A stretch of 43,337 nt of DNA from Deltaproteobacteria bacterium. Lineage in GTDB: Bacteria; Myxococcota_A; UBA796; GCA-2862545. The stretch spans positions 1-43,337 of the forward strand of contig JAFGVK010000117.1 of NCBI GenBank assembly GCA_016938035.1, given 5' to 3'. Numbering within the stretch: the first letter of the stretch is position 1; each line of letters begins with the position of its first letter. Positions 8,312-16,487 of this stretch are shown piece by piece. The notes beneath the pieces are model-generated. The model saw only the letters and a program-made list of their open reading frames with translations, had not been told where the DNA came from and did not search any database. A program made the position numbers and the translations under genes.

Positions 8312-8451
8312 AGCGCCGGAGAGCGCCGCAGTTCAACGTCTGTGCGCTGGTCACGCCACCGCAACCCCCCCAGTCCGGCAGCGGAACGGAAAAACGCCCC
8401 TCCCCGTCGGCTCCATGGGCTACGCTCTCCTCACATCCCCTTGGAGCCCGC

Positions 8452-11400
8452 ATGCGCGTCACCCTGCTCATCACCCTCGCCCTCGCACTCACCGCCTGCC
8501 GCAAGGACAGGGACGAGGACGCAGACGGCTACAGCGACAACGTCGACTGCGACGACCAGAACGCGGAGATCAACCCCGGCGTAGAGGAGGTCTGCGACGG
8601 CGTGGACAACAACTGCGACGGGCTCATCGACCTCAACGCGGTGGACGCGGTCACCTTCTTCGGGGACGCAGACGGCGACGGGCACGGGAACCCCCAGGTG
8701 TCCCAGACGTCCTGCGAGGCGCCGTCGGGATACGTCGACGAGGACGACGACTGCGACGACACCGCAGCCAACATCCACCCCGGCGCCTCCGAGGACGACT
8801 GCACCGACCCCGTCGACTACAACTGCGACGGCTCGGTGGGCTACGCGGACGCGGACGCAGACGGCTTCCCCGCCTGTCAGGACTGCGACGACGCGGAGTC
8901 CTCGGTCAACCCCAACGCCCTGGAGGTCTGCGACGAGATCGACAACAACTGCGACGGCAACGTCAACGAGGCGGGCGCGATAGGAGCGGTCGAGTGGTTC
9001 GCCGACGGTGACGAGGACAGCTTTGGGGACCCCTCCCAGTCGCTCCTGGCCTGCGACAAGCCCGAGGGCTACGTGGAGAACGCCAGGGACTGCGACGACA
9101 GCAGCGACGCGGTGCGCCCAGGCGCCCCAGAGCTGTGCAACCAGTCCGACGACAACTGCAATGACATGGTCGACGAGGACCCCACCGACGCGCCCACCTG
9201 GTATTTGGACGCAGACGGCGACCTCGCGGGCAACCCACGCATCCGCCTGGACGCTTGCCTGGCCCCAGAGGGCTACGTCGCGGACAGCTCCGACTGCGAC
9301 GACCTGAACCCCCACAGCTTCCCCGGCGCCGCTGAGCGCTGCGATGGCCTCGACAACGACTGCGACAGCGTGCTCCCCTCCGACGAGGCAGACCAGGACG
9401 CCGACGGGGTCATGGCCTGCGACGGGGACTGCGACGACAGCGCCCCCTCGATCCTGCCGGGTGCCCCAGAGTCCTGCAACGGGCTCGATGACAACTGCAA
9501 CGGCCTGGTCGACGACAACCCTGTCGATATGCCCACCTGGTACGCTGACGCCGACGAAGACGGGCACGGCGACCCGTTCGGCGGCAGGCAGTCCTGCCAG
9601 GCCCCCGAGGGCTACGTCTCCTCCCACGACGACTGCGATGATCGCAACGCCGCGACCCTGCCAGGCGCCGCAGAGATCTGCGACGGCTTCGACAACAACT
9701 GCGACCGCGCCCTGCCCCCCGACGAGGCAGACCAGGACGGCGACGGCTTCATCGCCTGCGATGACGACTGCGACGACGCGGACCCCTCGGTGCACCCAGG
9801 GGCGCCGGAGCGCTGCAACGGCGCGGACGACGACTGCGACGGCGCCACCGACAACGACGCGGTGGACGAGGCGGTGTTCTACCCCGACGCGGACGGGGAC
9901 GGGCGCGGGGTGGTGTACGGGGTGGTGCAGGCATGCTCGGCGCCGGCGGGCTTCGCCGCGCTCGCGGGGGACTGCGACGACACCAACCCCCTCATCTACA
10001 CGGGCGCCCCACAGCGCTGCGACGGGATCGCCAACGACTGCTCCAGCCCGCTCCCCGCCGACGAGGCGGACGGCGACGCAGACGGGCAGAGGATCTGCGC
10101 CGGGGACTGCGACGACACCAACCCCCTCATCTACACAGGCGCCCCACAGCTCTGCGACGGCGTCGCCAACGCGTGCGGAACCCCCCTGCCCGACGACGAG
10201 GCGGACCTCGACGCGGACGGCTACCGCCTGTGCGACCTGGACTGCGACGACGGCGACGCCACCATCCACCCAGGGGTGCAGGAGGTGCCCGGCGACGGGA
10301 TCGACAGCGACTGCGACGGGTGGAACCCGCCAATGCTGGTGATCGGGGTGGCCGAGAACGAGGGCGAGGTCTACGCGGTGGACTACCTCACCGGAGCGCT
10401 GGTGTGGACCCACACCGGCCTGGACCGCCTGCGTGACGCGGCCACCTCGCCTGACGGCACGGTGTACGTCTCGGACGCCTCGGACGGGGTGGTGGCGCTC
10501 ACCCCCGACGGCCTCACCGCCACCCCGGTGGTGAGCGGCTACTCAGAGGTGTACGGCCTGTGGTGGGACCAGGACACGGGCACCCTGCTCTTCACCTCCG
10601 TGGAGGGCACCATCGGCGAGTACGACCCCAGCAGCGGTGTGGCGGTGGAGCTGGCCACCGGCCTGACGGGAGCCCCGTACCAGACCGTCCGCTTTGTTGG
10701 CAGCGACGTGCTCTACACCACCTTTGCCGGGGATCAGAACATCCAGTACCTCGACCCGGCGGTGGGGAGCTGGGAGGTCTTCGCGGACCTGGGCTTCGAG
10801 GCCACCAGCCTGATCCCCGCTCAGGACGGTGGCTTCTGGGTGGGCGGCGGCGGTGACGAGCTGATCGCCCACGTTGACCGCTACGGGGTGGGCGTGACCC
10901 GCTACGACGTGGGCGAAATCGTCCCCGGAGCCTGCGAGGCGCCGGTGCCCGACGACAGCCTGGTGTTCGCGGACATGAGCGGCGCCCTGCGGACCTTCGC
11001 AGGCGGCTCCACCGCCTCGCTGATCAGCGGCCTGCAGAACCCCTTCGGGTGTGGTTCCAACAGCCTCGCCGACTGGGACGGGGACGGCTATGTCGGTGTC
11101 GCCCTTGGTGGGGAGGACTGCGACGACAGCGACCCGCTCATCAGCCCGGACGCGGTGGACACCTTCGGCACTGGCGTGGACGAGAACTGCGACTTCGTCG
11201 ACGGAAATGACGCGGACGGCGACGGCATCCCGGTAGACCACTCCCTGCCCGAGTGCCAGGACCAGGACGACTCGGACCCCGCGGTGGGCTTCCTGCCCGA
11301 GTGCATCCAGGCCTCGTGCGCCGAGACCCTGGCCGTGCGCGGGCCGGGCACCCCCAGCGGCTACTACGACATCGACCCAGACGGCGGAGACCCCGCGAAC

Positions 11401-11988
11401 GCCTACCCAGTGTACTGCGAGATGAGCGACAACGGTGGTGGCTGGGAGCGCTGTCTGAGCTTCACCAACACCTCCGCCGAGGACATGAACAACAACACCT
11501 GGTTCAACGGGTGCATCACCGCAACCCAGGCCTCCCACACCGGCAGCGCCGTCATGGTCCGCCTGAAGAACACCTCCGGCACCACGCTGTACAGCCAGTG
11601 GGGCACCAGATCCTACAGCTGGAGCCAGAACGTCCTCACCTCCACCGCCGCGGCGGGGAGCCAGTATCACTCCGGCAACCACAGCCGGCTGGTGACCCTT
11701 GGCAACGGCGACAAGCTGTTCCTCGCGAGCCAATTCTCGACCCAGAGCGGGTGCGGCGGCTCCTTCGGCAACGGCTACGGGCTGGTGGTCTACCCCAGCA
11801 GCCCCAACTACCACTCCAACCCGAAGATGATCGTGATGCCCTACCGCCACCAGGTGGGCTACACCGGGACCAGGGGCTTCACCGGCTGGACTACCTCCCA
11901 CGAGATCAGCGGCACCGGCAACACCAGCTTTGACTCCTGCGTCTCCACCCCCGCACAGCTTGGCACCTTCGAATTCTTCGTGCGCTGA
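8452..11988 (+). CDS. Large lipoprotein with MopE-type repeats, β-propeller-like region and fibrinogen-related domain
   Basis: The 1178-residue product begins MRVTLLITLALALTAC, a lipoprotein signal with lipobox LTAC, so it is probably exported and lipidated. Residues about 22-624 hold eleven MopE-type modules, each with 'DCDD…(I/V)…PG', 'CDG.DNNCDG' and often 'WY.DADGDG.G…C..PEGYV'. The Asp-rich loops resemble calcium-binding loops and the paired Cys probably form disulfides. Residues about 625-870 look like an NHL/YVTN-type β-propeller ('GEVYAVDYLTGALVW', 'DGTVYVSDASDGVVAL'). A twelfth DCDD module follows near 874-915. Residues about 950-1178 match a fibrinogen-related domain: 'SGYYDIDPDG', 'YPVYCEMSDNGGGWE', then a Cys/Gly-rich end. 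The start is the ATG at 8452 with GGAG five bases before it; the frame is open for 169 codons upstream but lacks a signal there. Likely role: surface metal- or glycan-binding or adhesion. Confidence 0.9.
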   Translation: MRVTLLITLALALTACRKDRDEDADGYSDNVDCDDQNAEINPGVEEVCDGVDNNCDGLIDLNAVDAVTFFGDADGDGHGNPQVSQTSCEAPSGYVDEDDDCDDTAANIHPGASEDDCTDPVDYNCDGSVGYADADADGFPACQDCDDAESSVNPNALEVCDEIDNNCDGNVNEAGAIGAVEWFADGDEDSFGDPSQSLLACDKPEGYVENARDCDDSSDAVRPGAPELCNQSDDNCNDMVDEDPTDAPTWYLDADGDLAGNPRIRLDACLAPEGYVADSSDCDDLNPHSFPGAAERCDGLDNDCDSVLPSDEADQDADGVMACDGDCDDSAPSILPGAPESCNGLDDNCNGLVDDNPVDMPTWYADADEDGHGDPFGGRQSCQAPEGYVSSHDDCDDRNAATLPGAAEICDGFDNNCDRALPPDEADQDGDGFIACDDDCDDADPSVHPGAPERCNGADDDCDGATDNDAVDEAVFYPDADGDGRGVVYGVVQACSAPAGFAALAGDCDDTNPLIYTGAPQRCDGIANDCSSPLPADEADGDADGQRICAGDCDDTNPLIYTGAPQLCDGVANACGTPLPDDEADLDADGYRLCDLDCDDGDATIHPGVQEVPGDGIDSDCDGWNPPMLVIGVAENEGEVYAVDYLTGALVWTHTGLDRLRDAATSPDGTVYVSDASDGVVALTPDGLTATPVVSGYSEVYGLWWDQDTGTLLFTSVEGTIGEYDPSSGVAVELATGLTGAPYQTVRFVGSDVLYTTFAGDQNIQYLDPAVGSWEVFADLGFEATSLIPAQDGGFWVGGGGDELIAHVDRYGVGVTRYDVGEIVPGACEAPVPDDSLVFADMSGALRTFAGGSTASLISGLQNPFGCGSNSLADWDGDGYVGVALGGEDCDDSDPLISPDAVDTFGTGVDENCDFVDGNDADGDGIPVDHSLPECQDQDDSDPAVGFLPECIQASCAETLAVRGPGTPSGYYDIDPDGGDPANAYPVYCEMSDNGGGWERCLSFTNTSAEDMNNNTWFNGCITATQASHTGSAVMVRLKNTSGTTLYSQWGTRSYSWSQNVLTSTAAAGSQYHSGNHSRLVTLGNGDKLFLASQFSTQSGCGGSFGNGYGLVVYPSSPNYHSNPKMIVMPYRHQVGYTGTRGFTGWTTSHEISGTGNTSFDSCVSTPAQLGTFEFFVR
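9970..10239 (+). repeat. Internal 135-bp tandem duplication of one MopE-type module
   Basis: Units 9970-10104 and 10105-10239 start with almost identical sequence: the first 58 bases differ at about three positions. Both encode DCDDTNPLIYTGAPQ, while the rest of the two units has diverged. The 45-codon length keeps the frame. The odd 'IYTG' replaces the usual '(I/V)xPG' in both, confirming that they share a recent origin. Confidence 0.85.
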
Positions 11989-12066
11989 GTCGGCGGATCG
12001 GAGCGAGGCCCGGCGCCCCGAGATGGCGCGCCGGCTTGTCTCCACAAGGGGGCCCGGAGGCGACCT

Positions 12067-12085
12067 GGCGCCCCCCGGGGGCGCC
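12067..12085. repeat. Perfect GC palindrome downstream of the lipoprotein gene
   Basis: GGCGCCCCC and GGGGGCGCC flank a single C, about 80 bases after the lipoprotein stop codon. As RNA it could form a very stable hairpin, but there is no U-run after it, so it is at best a Rho-assisted or non-canonical terminator. Confidence 0.4.
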
Positions 12086-12272
12086 AACCACAACGTGCGG
12101 AGCAGCCTCGGAGGGAGCGAGGATGAGCGAGGGTGGCGCGCAGTTCCCCCTGCGTCACCGTCGTTGGCGTGCCATCCAGTCTCGCAGGGACCTCGGCTCC
12201 CAGCGCCTATGGGATCCCAGCATCTGATCCCGCGGGCTCTCCAAGCACGGCGAAGCGCTGGCGCTACTCTCC

Positions 12273-12400
12273 GACAGGACCTCCGGCCCTGAGCGCCAGT
12301 GGCGATAGCGGCGCCCCATCGAACGCGGCGTTGGCCGATCCATATTGGGCGAATGCCGATAATCTCCTCGAACTCCGCGAGGCACCGCGCTCCTGCCGTG
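12273..12400 (+). repeat. 128-bp repeat, copy A (probable end of an insertion sequence)
   Basis: The reverse complement of this segment matches 20703-20830 with about a dozen differences. The match stops abruptly at the outer edge GACAGGACCTCCGG… (12273) and, on the inner side, 12 bases before the transposase start at 12413. This is what the outer terminal region of an insertion sequence would look like, with the tip at 12273 and the transposase reading inward. A simple repeat or a coding segment is unlikely because both reading directions show only short frames. Confidence 0.75.
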
Positions 12401-12412
12401 TGATCTTGCGGC

Positions 12413-13446
12413 ATGGCCACGCTCCGCTCCATCGCCCAGGTCGCCGCCCGTCTCCCTCAGGATCGCTGGTCCGAGCGCCTCGCCGCCGCGGACGCCATGC
12501 TGTTCGAGCAGGTCCTCGCCCGCGTCCGCGCGGGTGCGTCGCGCTCGGAGGTCCTCCGGGAGGTGTGCCCCGACAAGCCGCTTCCGAACCTGCTCAAGCG
12601 CCTCCGCAGGTACGAAGATGGCGGGCGTGACGCGCTGCTCGACCGTCGCCTCCCGGTCCGTCCCGTGCGGAAGATGGACGACGAGGCGCGCGGCGCGCTG
12701 CGGGTGCTCGCGCTCTCCAACCCCACCGCCGGCTCGGTGTGGCTCGCCGAGCAGGTGACGCTGATGCTCGGGAGGTCGGTGCGGCCCACGGCGGAGCAAC
12801 GCGCGCTGCTCACCATGGGGCTGGCGCGGCCGAAGGGTAGGCCTCGCAAGCGGACTTCGGCCGCGGAGGCCGCTGCGCCCGCGCCCGCCGACGACGAGGT
12901 CGTGACGCCGCTCCCCCTGGCAGGGTGCGAGCTGCTCAAGGCGGTCGACGAGGACATCGGGGCGACCGCGGCGCTCACGCGGGCCATCGACGCCTGTCTC
13001 GCCAGCCTCCCGGAGCCCGTCGGTCCCGTCGCGGACGACAGGGGCGGGCGCGACGAGCGGGGCCGCTTCCTCCCAGACTACGATCAGCCGAGGCCTCGCA
13101 CCGAGCCCGAGCTTGGCGCGGTGTTCGACTCCGTGGAGACGAAGCGGCAGGCGAAGGACCTCCCGGCGATGCGGGTCGTCGCGGAGTCCGAGGAGACGCA
13201 CCTCCGTAAGAACCGCGCGCTGGCGTACCTGCGGTCGTGCGCGGCCCCCGCTGGTCCGCGCTCAACCACTGGCGAGGCGACCTCCTGGGAGAGCTGGTAG
13301 GCTACCCCTACCAGGCCGACACGCTCGACAAGTACCTTCGGGGCATGAAGTACGCGGGCGCTTCCGACGCGGCCCGCGAGTCGGAAGCCGCCTTCTGGCT
13401 CCAGCACGAGGGCGCCACGCGGGACGAGCAGACGGGCGCCGTGCTC
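12413..13446 (+). pseudogene. Transposase-like gene, frameshifted and 3'-truncated
   Basis: From the ATG at 12413 the frame encodes an HTH-containing start ('ADAMLFEQVLARVRAGASRS', 'LPNLLKRLRRYEDGGRDALLDRR') typical of large transposase-like proteins I recall from myxobacteria. The frame runs to about 13250 and then needs a shift into the frame containing 'WSALNHWRGDLLGELVGYPY' and 'ADTLDKYLRGMKYAG…EAAFWLQHEG' to stay homologous. After 'TGAVL' at 13446 the resemblance stops and the complementary strand becomes coding for another gene, so the catalytic part is missing. The naming is from recalled family resemblance and less certain than the break itself. The 128-bp repeat directly upstream is probably its element's end. 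Confidence 0.6.
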
Positions 13447-13447
13447 C

Positions 13448-13750
13448 GTGGGAGGCAGCCTCCATCACCGCCAGGTGAGCGGGCCGCACCCTCCCCCTGC
13501 CCCCCAGCAGCACCACCGCCGCCGCCGAGCAGACCGCGTCGGCATCCAGCAGGGTGGTAGCGACCCCGTCGAGGGATTCGGTGTCGATCACCTCGGGCAT
13601 GGCGTCGAGGTTGACCCGCTCTCCAGTGACATGGTGGTCCCAACGCACCGCGTAGCCGGGCACGGTGCCGTCCACCGAGGCGAAGCGGCGCACGCCCTCG
13701 GGGACCTGGTCCTCGCGGGTCGCGATGAAGATCTCAAGCTCGCGGCTCAT
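13448..13750 (-). pseudogene. Unknown-family protein with WDHH motif, 3' end removed by the transposase scar
   Basis: The ATG at 13750 has GAGGAG about five bases before it and begins MSRELEIFIATREDQVPEG. About 100 residues look genuine, including 'VPGYAVRWDHHVTGERVNLD' and 'LDGVATTLLDADAVCSAAAV'. The DHH triplet and later D-x-D recall DHH-type phosphoesterases, but the similarity is too slight for a call. At 13447-13451 the frame enters the antisense of the transposase remnant and ends at 13262, giving a chimeric tail. It follows the zinc-ribbon gene by 73 bases on the same strand, so it was probably the last gene of the helicase operon before the insertion. Confidence 0.6.
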
Positions 13751-13823
13751 CCGCACTCCTCCCCCGCTCAGGGCCACAGGTTCGTATCGCAACGCACGGA
13801 CGATTGTCCACCCTCGACGGGCC

Positions 13824-14330
13824 TCAGCCATCGAAGGCGGGGCAGCCCGCGCAATGACTGACGTCGTCCACATCACAGCAGGCGTCATACGCCCCCCCAT
13901 GAGACCAGCCGTCATCCTGAGGATGGCTCCGGTATCGCCACTCCGGTGGCTCCCGCTTTCGCACCTCCTCCTCCCACGCCTCGGAGACATCGATCCCACA
14001 GCGTGGACAGCGCTTGTCGAGCTCCTCCCAGACCTCCTCCGCAGGGCGCGGCGACCAAGAGTCTTCTTCATAGTCCACGAGGAAGCGCCCCTCATCTGGC
14101 ACCCACTCCTCCAGCTCCCCACCACAGCCAGGGCAGAACAACCCTACCTGCCCGTAGTCCGGGTGCCCGCAGGCCGGGCAGAAGCGATCCTCCGCACGCA
14201 TCGGCGCACCACAGACGCAGGCTCCGGCCTCCGGGCGCTCTGTGGCGAGCGAGGCTGCTGGGCGATGGCCATCCAGCCCACAGGCGGGACAGTACGCCAA
14301 CGCGAGCATCTCAGAAGGGCACATCGTCAT
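13824..14330 (-). CDS. Multi-zinc-ribbon protein
   Basis: The product, about 168 residues, contains five CxxC or CxC knuckles: 'YCPACG', 'ACVCGAP', 'FCPACGHPDYGQ', 'FCPGCGGEL' and 'RCPRCGIDVS'. It ends in a Cys-rich tail 'ACCDVDDVSHCAGCPAFDG'. This looks like tandem zinc ribbons that bind nucleic acid or protein. The middle segment is acidic and Trp-rich. The start is uncertain among ATGs at 14330, 14324 and 14309; the run of G just before 14330 serves 14324 best. All of these overlap or abut the end of the upstream zinc-ribbon gene, so translation is probably coupled. I cannot assign a known family. Confidence 0.75.
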   Translation of the reverse strand: MTMCPSEMLALAYCPACGLDGHRPAASLATERPEAGACVCGAPMRAEDRFCPACGHPDYGQVGLFCPGCGGELEEWVPDEGRFLVDYEEDSWSPRPAEEVWEELDKRCPRCGIDVSEAWEEEVRKREPPEWRYRSHPQDDGWSHGGAYDACCDVDDVSHCAGCPAFDG

Positions 14331-14652
14331 CCCCCCCGTCGACGGATCCCTTTGCACTGCCCAGCGCCTGCTCGGAGAGCTCCTTACGCTGCTTCATCCG
14401 CCCCGACTTCCGCTGAGTGATCTCCCGCAGCCCCTCAGCGTCCGACGCCAGCGTCGCCACCTGGCGCTTCAGCGCCTCCACCTGGCGCACCAGCTCGTGC
14501 CAGCCATGAGGCTGTCCCTCCACCTCGGCGCCACACTCGTGACAGTGCTTCGCCTCGCTCAGCAGCAGGGTCCCGCACGCCGCGCAGGCGCGCCGGGCCA
14601 GCCCCTCGCCGCAGCGGGGGCAGAATTTCAGACCGTGTCCTGACTCGCTCAT
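14311..14652 (-). CDS. Small zinc-ribbon/coiled-coil protein with an SSB-like C-terminal tail
   Basis: The 113-residue product has three Cys pairs near the N-terminus: C11/C14 ('FCPRCG'), C23/C26 ('CAACG') and C37/C40 ('HCHECG'), consistent with a double zinc ribbon. Residues about 50-80 ('ELVRQVEALKRQVATLASDA') form a likely coiled coil. A short basic stretch (RKSGRMKQRK) and a linker lead to the very C-terminus GGDDDVPF. The last six residues closely match the bacterial SSB tail DDDIPF, which docks repair and replication partners. A GGAGGTCGAG ribosome site lies right before the ATG. The gene follows the helicase gene by 39 bases and overlaps the next zinc-ribbon gene. A role in recruiting the helicase or a host repair protein is inferred, not shown. 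Confidence 0.8.
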   Translation of the reverse strand: MSESGHGLKFCPRCGEGLARRACAACGTLLLSEAKHCHECGAEVEGQPHGWHELVRQVEALKRQVATLASDAEGLREITQRKSGRMKQRKELSEQALGSAKGSVDGGDDDVPF

Positions 14653-14691
14653 CTCGACCTCCGTCGTTCGGGAGGTGAGACGCAGCGGCGA

Positions 14692-15900
14692 TCAGGTTCC
14701 GGACAGTGTCCGCTCGGAGAACGGTCGGGACCGCAGCACCTGGGCCTGAGACTGCCGGGCTACCACCACGAGGGTCGCCACGAGCAGGGACTGTGCGACC
14801 CTGGTGAGCCCCACGTAGAGCCTGCTGGCATCCGCACTGTCGAGCACCAGCACCACCACCCGGGCCTCATTCCCCTTGATGCTGTCGATGGTGCTGACGC
14901 GCGTCACCTCAGCCTGTCCGCCGAAGAGCATCCGGCTCCGGCGCTCCTTCTCCCGGTGCTCTCGACTCATCCTGTCCCCCTCCTCGGCGAAGACATGCTC
15001 GATGCGACCGAGGGCCTCCCCGTGCTGGCGAAGGAAGACCTCACCGGCATCCTTGTTCTCGAAGAGGATCGCCACGCCCCCCGGGCGCACCGCCGCCCCC
15101 GCGGTCAGCGGACCGAGCTGCGACCGGAGCTGGCGCAGCACCGAGGCATCCCCCCGGATCCAGTAGGTCCTGAGCTGCCCGAAAGGAAGCTCGATCTGCT
15201 CGGGGAGCAGGACCTCCCGCTGGAGCCCCAGGCGCTGTGCCACCTCGTAGCGCACAGGCCGGAGCTGGGGGTGGACCCGATGGCTCCCCGGCAGGGTAAC
15301 CACCGGCCACCCTGCCCGCTCCGCCTCCCCCCGGGTGAGGCCGCTTCCCCCCGTGCCCTGGGTGGTGTCCGCTGTGACCACCAGCCGACCGCCTTCCTGC
15401 AGGGTCGAGCCCAGCATGTCGAGCCAGGTCAGCCGGAGGTCCTGTCCCTCGTCCGCGAGGATGAGATCGAAGCGCTCCTCGTCCGCAGGTGGGATCGCCT
15501 CCAGGAGCTCCGCGAGCTCCCCGGGTGCCTCCTCGTTCGGCCAGTTCTTGGGGTGGGATTTGTGCCAACCATCCCAGTGCCGGGGCTCATAGAGCCACTG
15601 GGCCCACTCGTGGAACCACAGCACCGTGAGGTCCACCCTGGCAGGGCCCTCGTCTCCGAGCTGTCGCGCCACCATGCCCCGCAGGTGCCTCACCAGGGCG
15701 ATGTTGTAGCAGACCAGCAGCACCCGCTCTCCGCGCCGCAGCGCCTGGGCAGCGAGGGTGGCGAGCACGACCGACTTGCCGCTTCCTGCGGCGCCGTGGA
15801 TCAACCGCCGCGACTCGCGGCGACGCAGGACCGCGCTCTGGGCGTCGTCCAGCGGGACGGGAGGCTGAGTGGCAGGCGGCAGCGGCGGGTCCGCGAGCAT
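14692..15900 (-). CDS. Compact UvrD/Rep-like superfamily 1 helicase/ATPase
   Basis: The product, about 402 residues, has the SF1 core: a Q-like element 'LDDAQSAVLRR', Walker A 'IHGAAGSGKSVV' (about residues 34-45), motif II 'DLILADEGQDL' (about 146-156), motif III-like 'LVVTADTTQG', motif IV/V-like 'VSTIDSIKGNEARVVVLV' (about 337-354) and motif VI 'RLYVGLTRVAQSLLV' (about 362-376). It lacks the 1B/2B insertions that give UvrD its ~700 residues, as in short PhoH/DUF2075-like or UvrD-C2 proteins. It should couple ATP hydrolysis to movement on nucleic acid. The ATG at 15900 is chosen over an in-frame GTG at 15960; neither has a clear ribosome site. It heads the operon with both zinc-ribbon genes. 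Confidence 0.85.
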   Translation of the reverse strand: MLADPPLPPATQPPVPLDDAQSAVLRRRESRRLIHGAAGSGKSVVLATLAAQALRRGERVLLVCYNIALVRHLRGMVARQLGDEGPARVDLTVLWFHEWAQWLYEPRHWDGWHKSHPKNWPNEEAPGELAELLEAIPPADEERFDLILADEGQDLRLTWLDMLGSTLQEGGRLVVTADTTQGTGGSGLTRGEAERAGWPVVTLPGSHRVHPQLRPVRYEVAQRLGLQREVLLPEQIELPFGQLRTYWIRGDASVLRQLRSQLGPLTAGAAVRPGGVAILFENKDAGEVFLRQHGEALGRIEHVFAEEGDRMSREHREKERRSRMLFGGQAEVTRVSTIDSIKGNEARVVVLVLDSADASRLYVGLTRVAQSLLVATLVVVARQSQAQVLRSRPFSERTLSGT

Positions 15901-16487
15901 AGAAGCCCGACGCGGACACCCGCGCACGCGCCCTAGCCATTCTGGAAGAAGCCGGGGCACTGCACGGCCAGCTGACGAAGCTCACCTGACCCTTCGCCCT
16001 GCGCCTACACCCCAGCAGGGGGGCACTCACGCTCCGGTCTGGCGAAACAGGCGGGCCATCGCAAGGCATCGATGCCACGCCCAGGTAGAAGCGTCCACGC
16101 CTGCCTCTCGAAGCCCGGTGGAGAGATCGTTGCGATCGCTCTGCTCGGTGTAGACCGGGTCATGGGTCCCCCCCCCAAGCAAACGCAGAGGCCGCCCTTG
16201 CCCACTCCCAGAGATGCGACCCGCCGGACGGGAGAGGGGAACCGTGGGAGGAGGATCGGGGTGGCGCCCCGCGTGTAGCCAACACATCGGTGCCCTGTCG
16301 GTTCTCCCGCGGGCTCCCAGCGCACCCTGTCTTGGTGCGCTGGCGGATGGGTGCCCGAGCGCGCCCTGCACAGCGCCCACGCTACCCGCCCCAGCAGCGC
16401 CGACCTCCCCGCAGCGCCTCCCCCTCGGGAACCAGGCCGGCACCGAAGCGGAAGCGCCCACCCCACCAGCCCGGGCCGACAGCCCTC
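15901..16487. other. Non-coding gap between the helicase and EF-G genes
   Basis: Open frames exist on both strands but are Pro/Arg/Ala-rich shadows without start sites or family signatures. The helicase operon promoter should lie in the left part. A C-run at 16168-16176 is the only conspicuous base pattern. Confidence 0.4.

Larger units (their letters stand above)
7333..8451. other. 1.1-kb intergenic region with an 11-bp tandem array and one weak small frame
   Basis: The stretch between the CvfB-like gene and the MopE-type lipoprotein has no convincing gene apart from a doubtful 65-codon frame. It carries seven 11-bp tandem repeats at 7793-7869 and a GCGCGC…GCGCGC self-complementary patch near 7540-7556. 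The long frame that leads into the lipoprotein has no start site or family signature before 8452. Confidence 0.5.

Noticed and set aside
7945..8451. The lipoprotein frame is open for 169 codons before the chosen start
   Set aside because: The upstream translation is Arg/Pro-rich and low in structure, crosses the end of another plausible small frame, and lacks a ribosome site. The ATG at 8452 gives a perfect lipoprotein signal.
12067..12085. Intrinsic terminator after the lipoprotein gene
   Set aside because: The palindrome has no loop of its own and no U-tract follows, so it fails the usual criteria; it is listed only as a repeat.
8431..12432. Long minus-strand frames (660 and 629 codons) opposite the lipoprotein gene
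   Set aside because: They are mirror images of a repetitive GC-rich gene: the translations are Val/Ala/His-rich with the same periodicity as the modules and have no start site or family features.
16005..16466. Minus-strand frames of about 150 codons in the gap before EF-G
   Set aside because: Two overlapping frames compete with similar low-complexity translations and no ribosome site or family likeness supports either.
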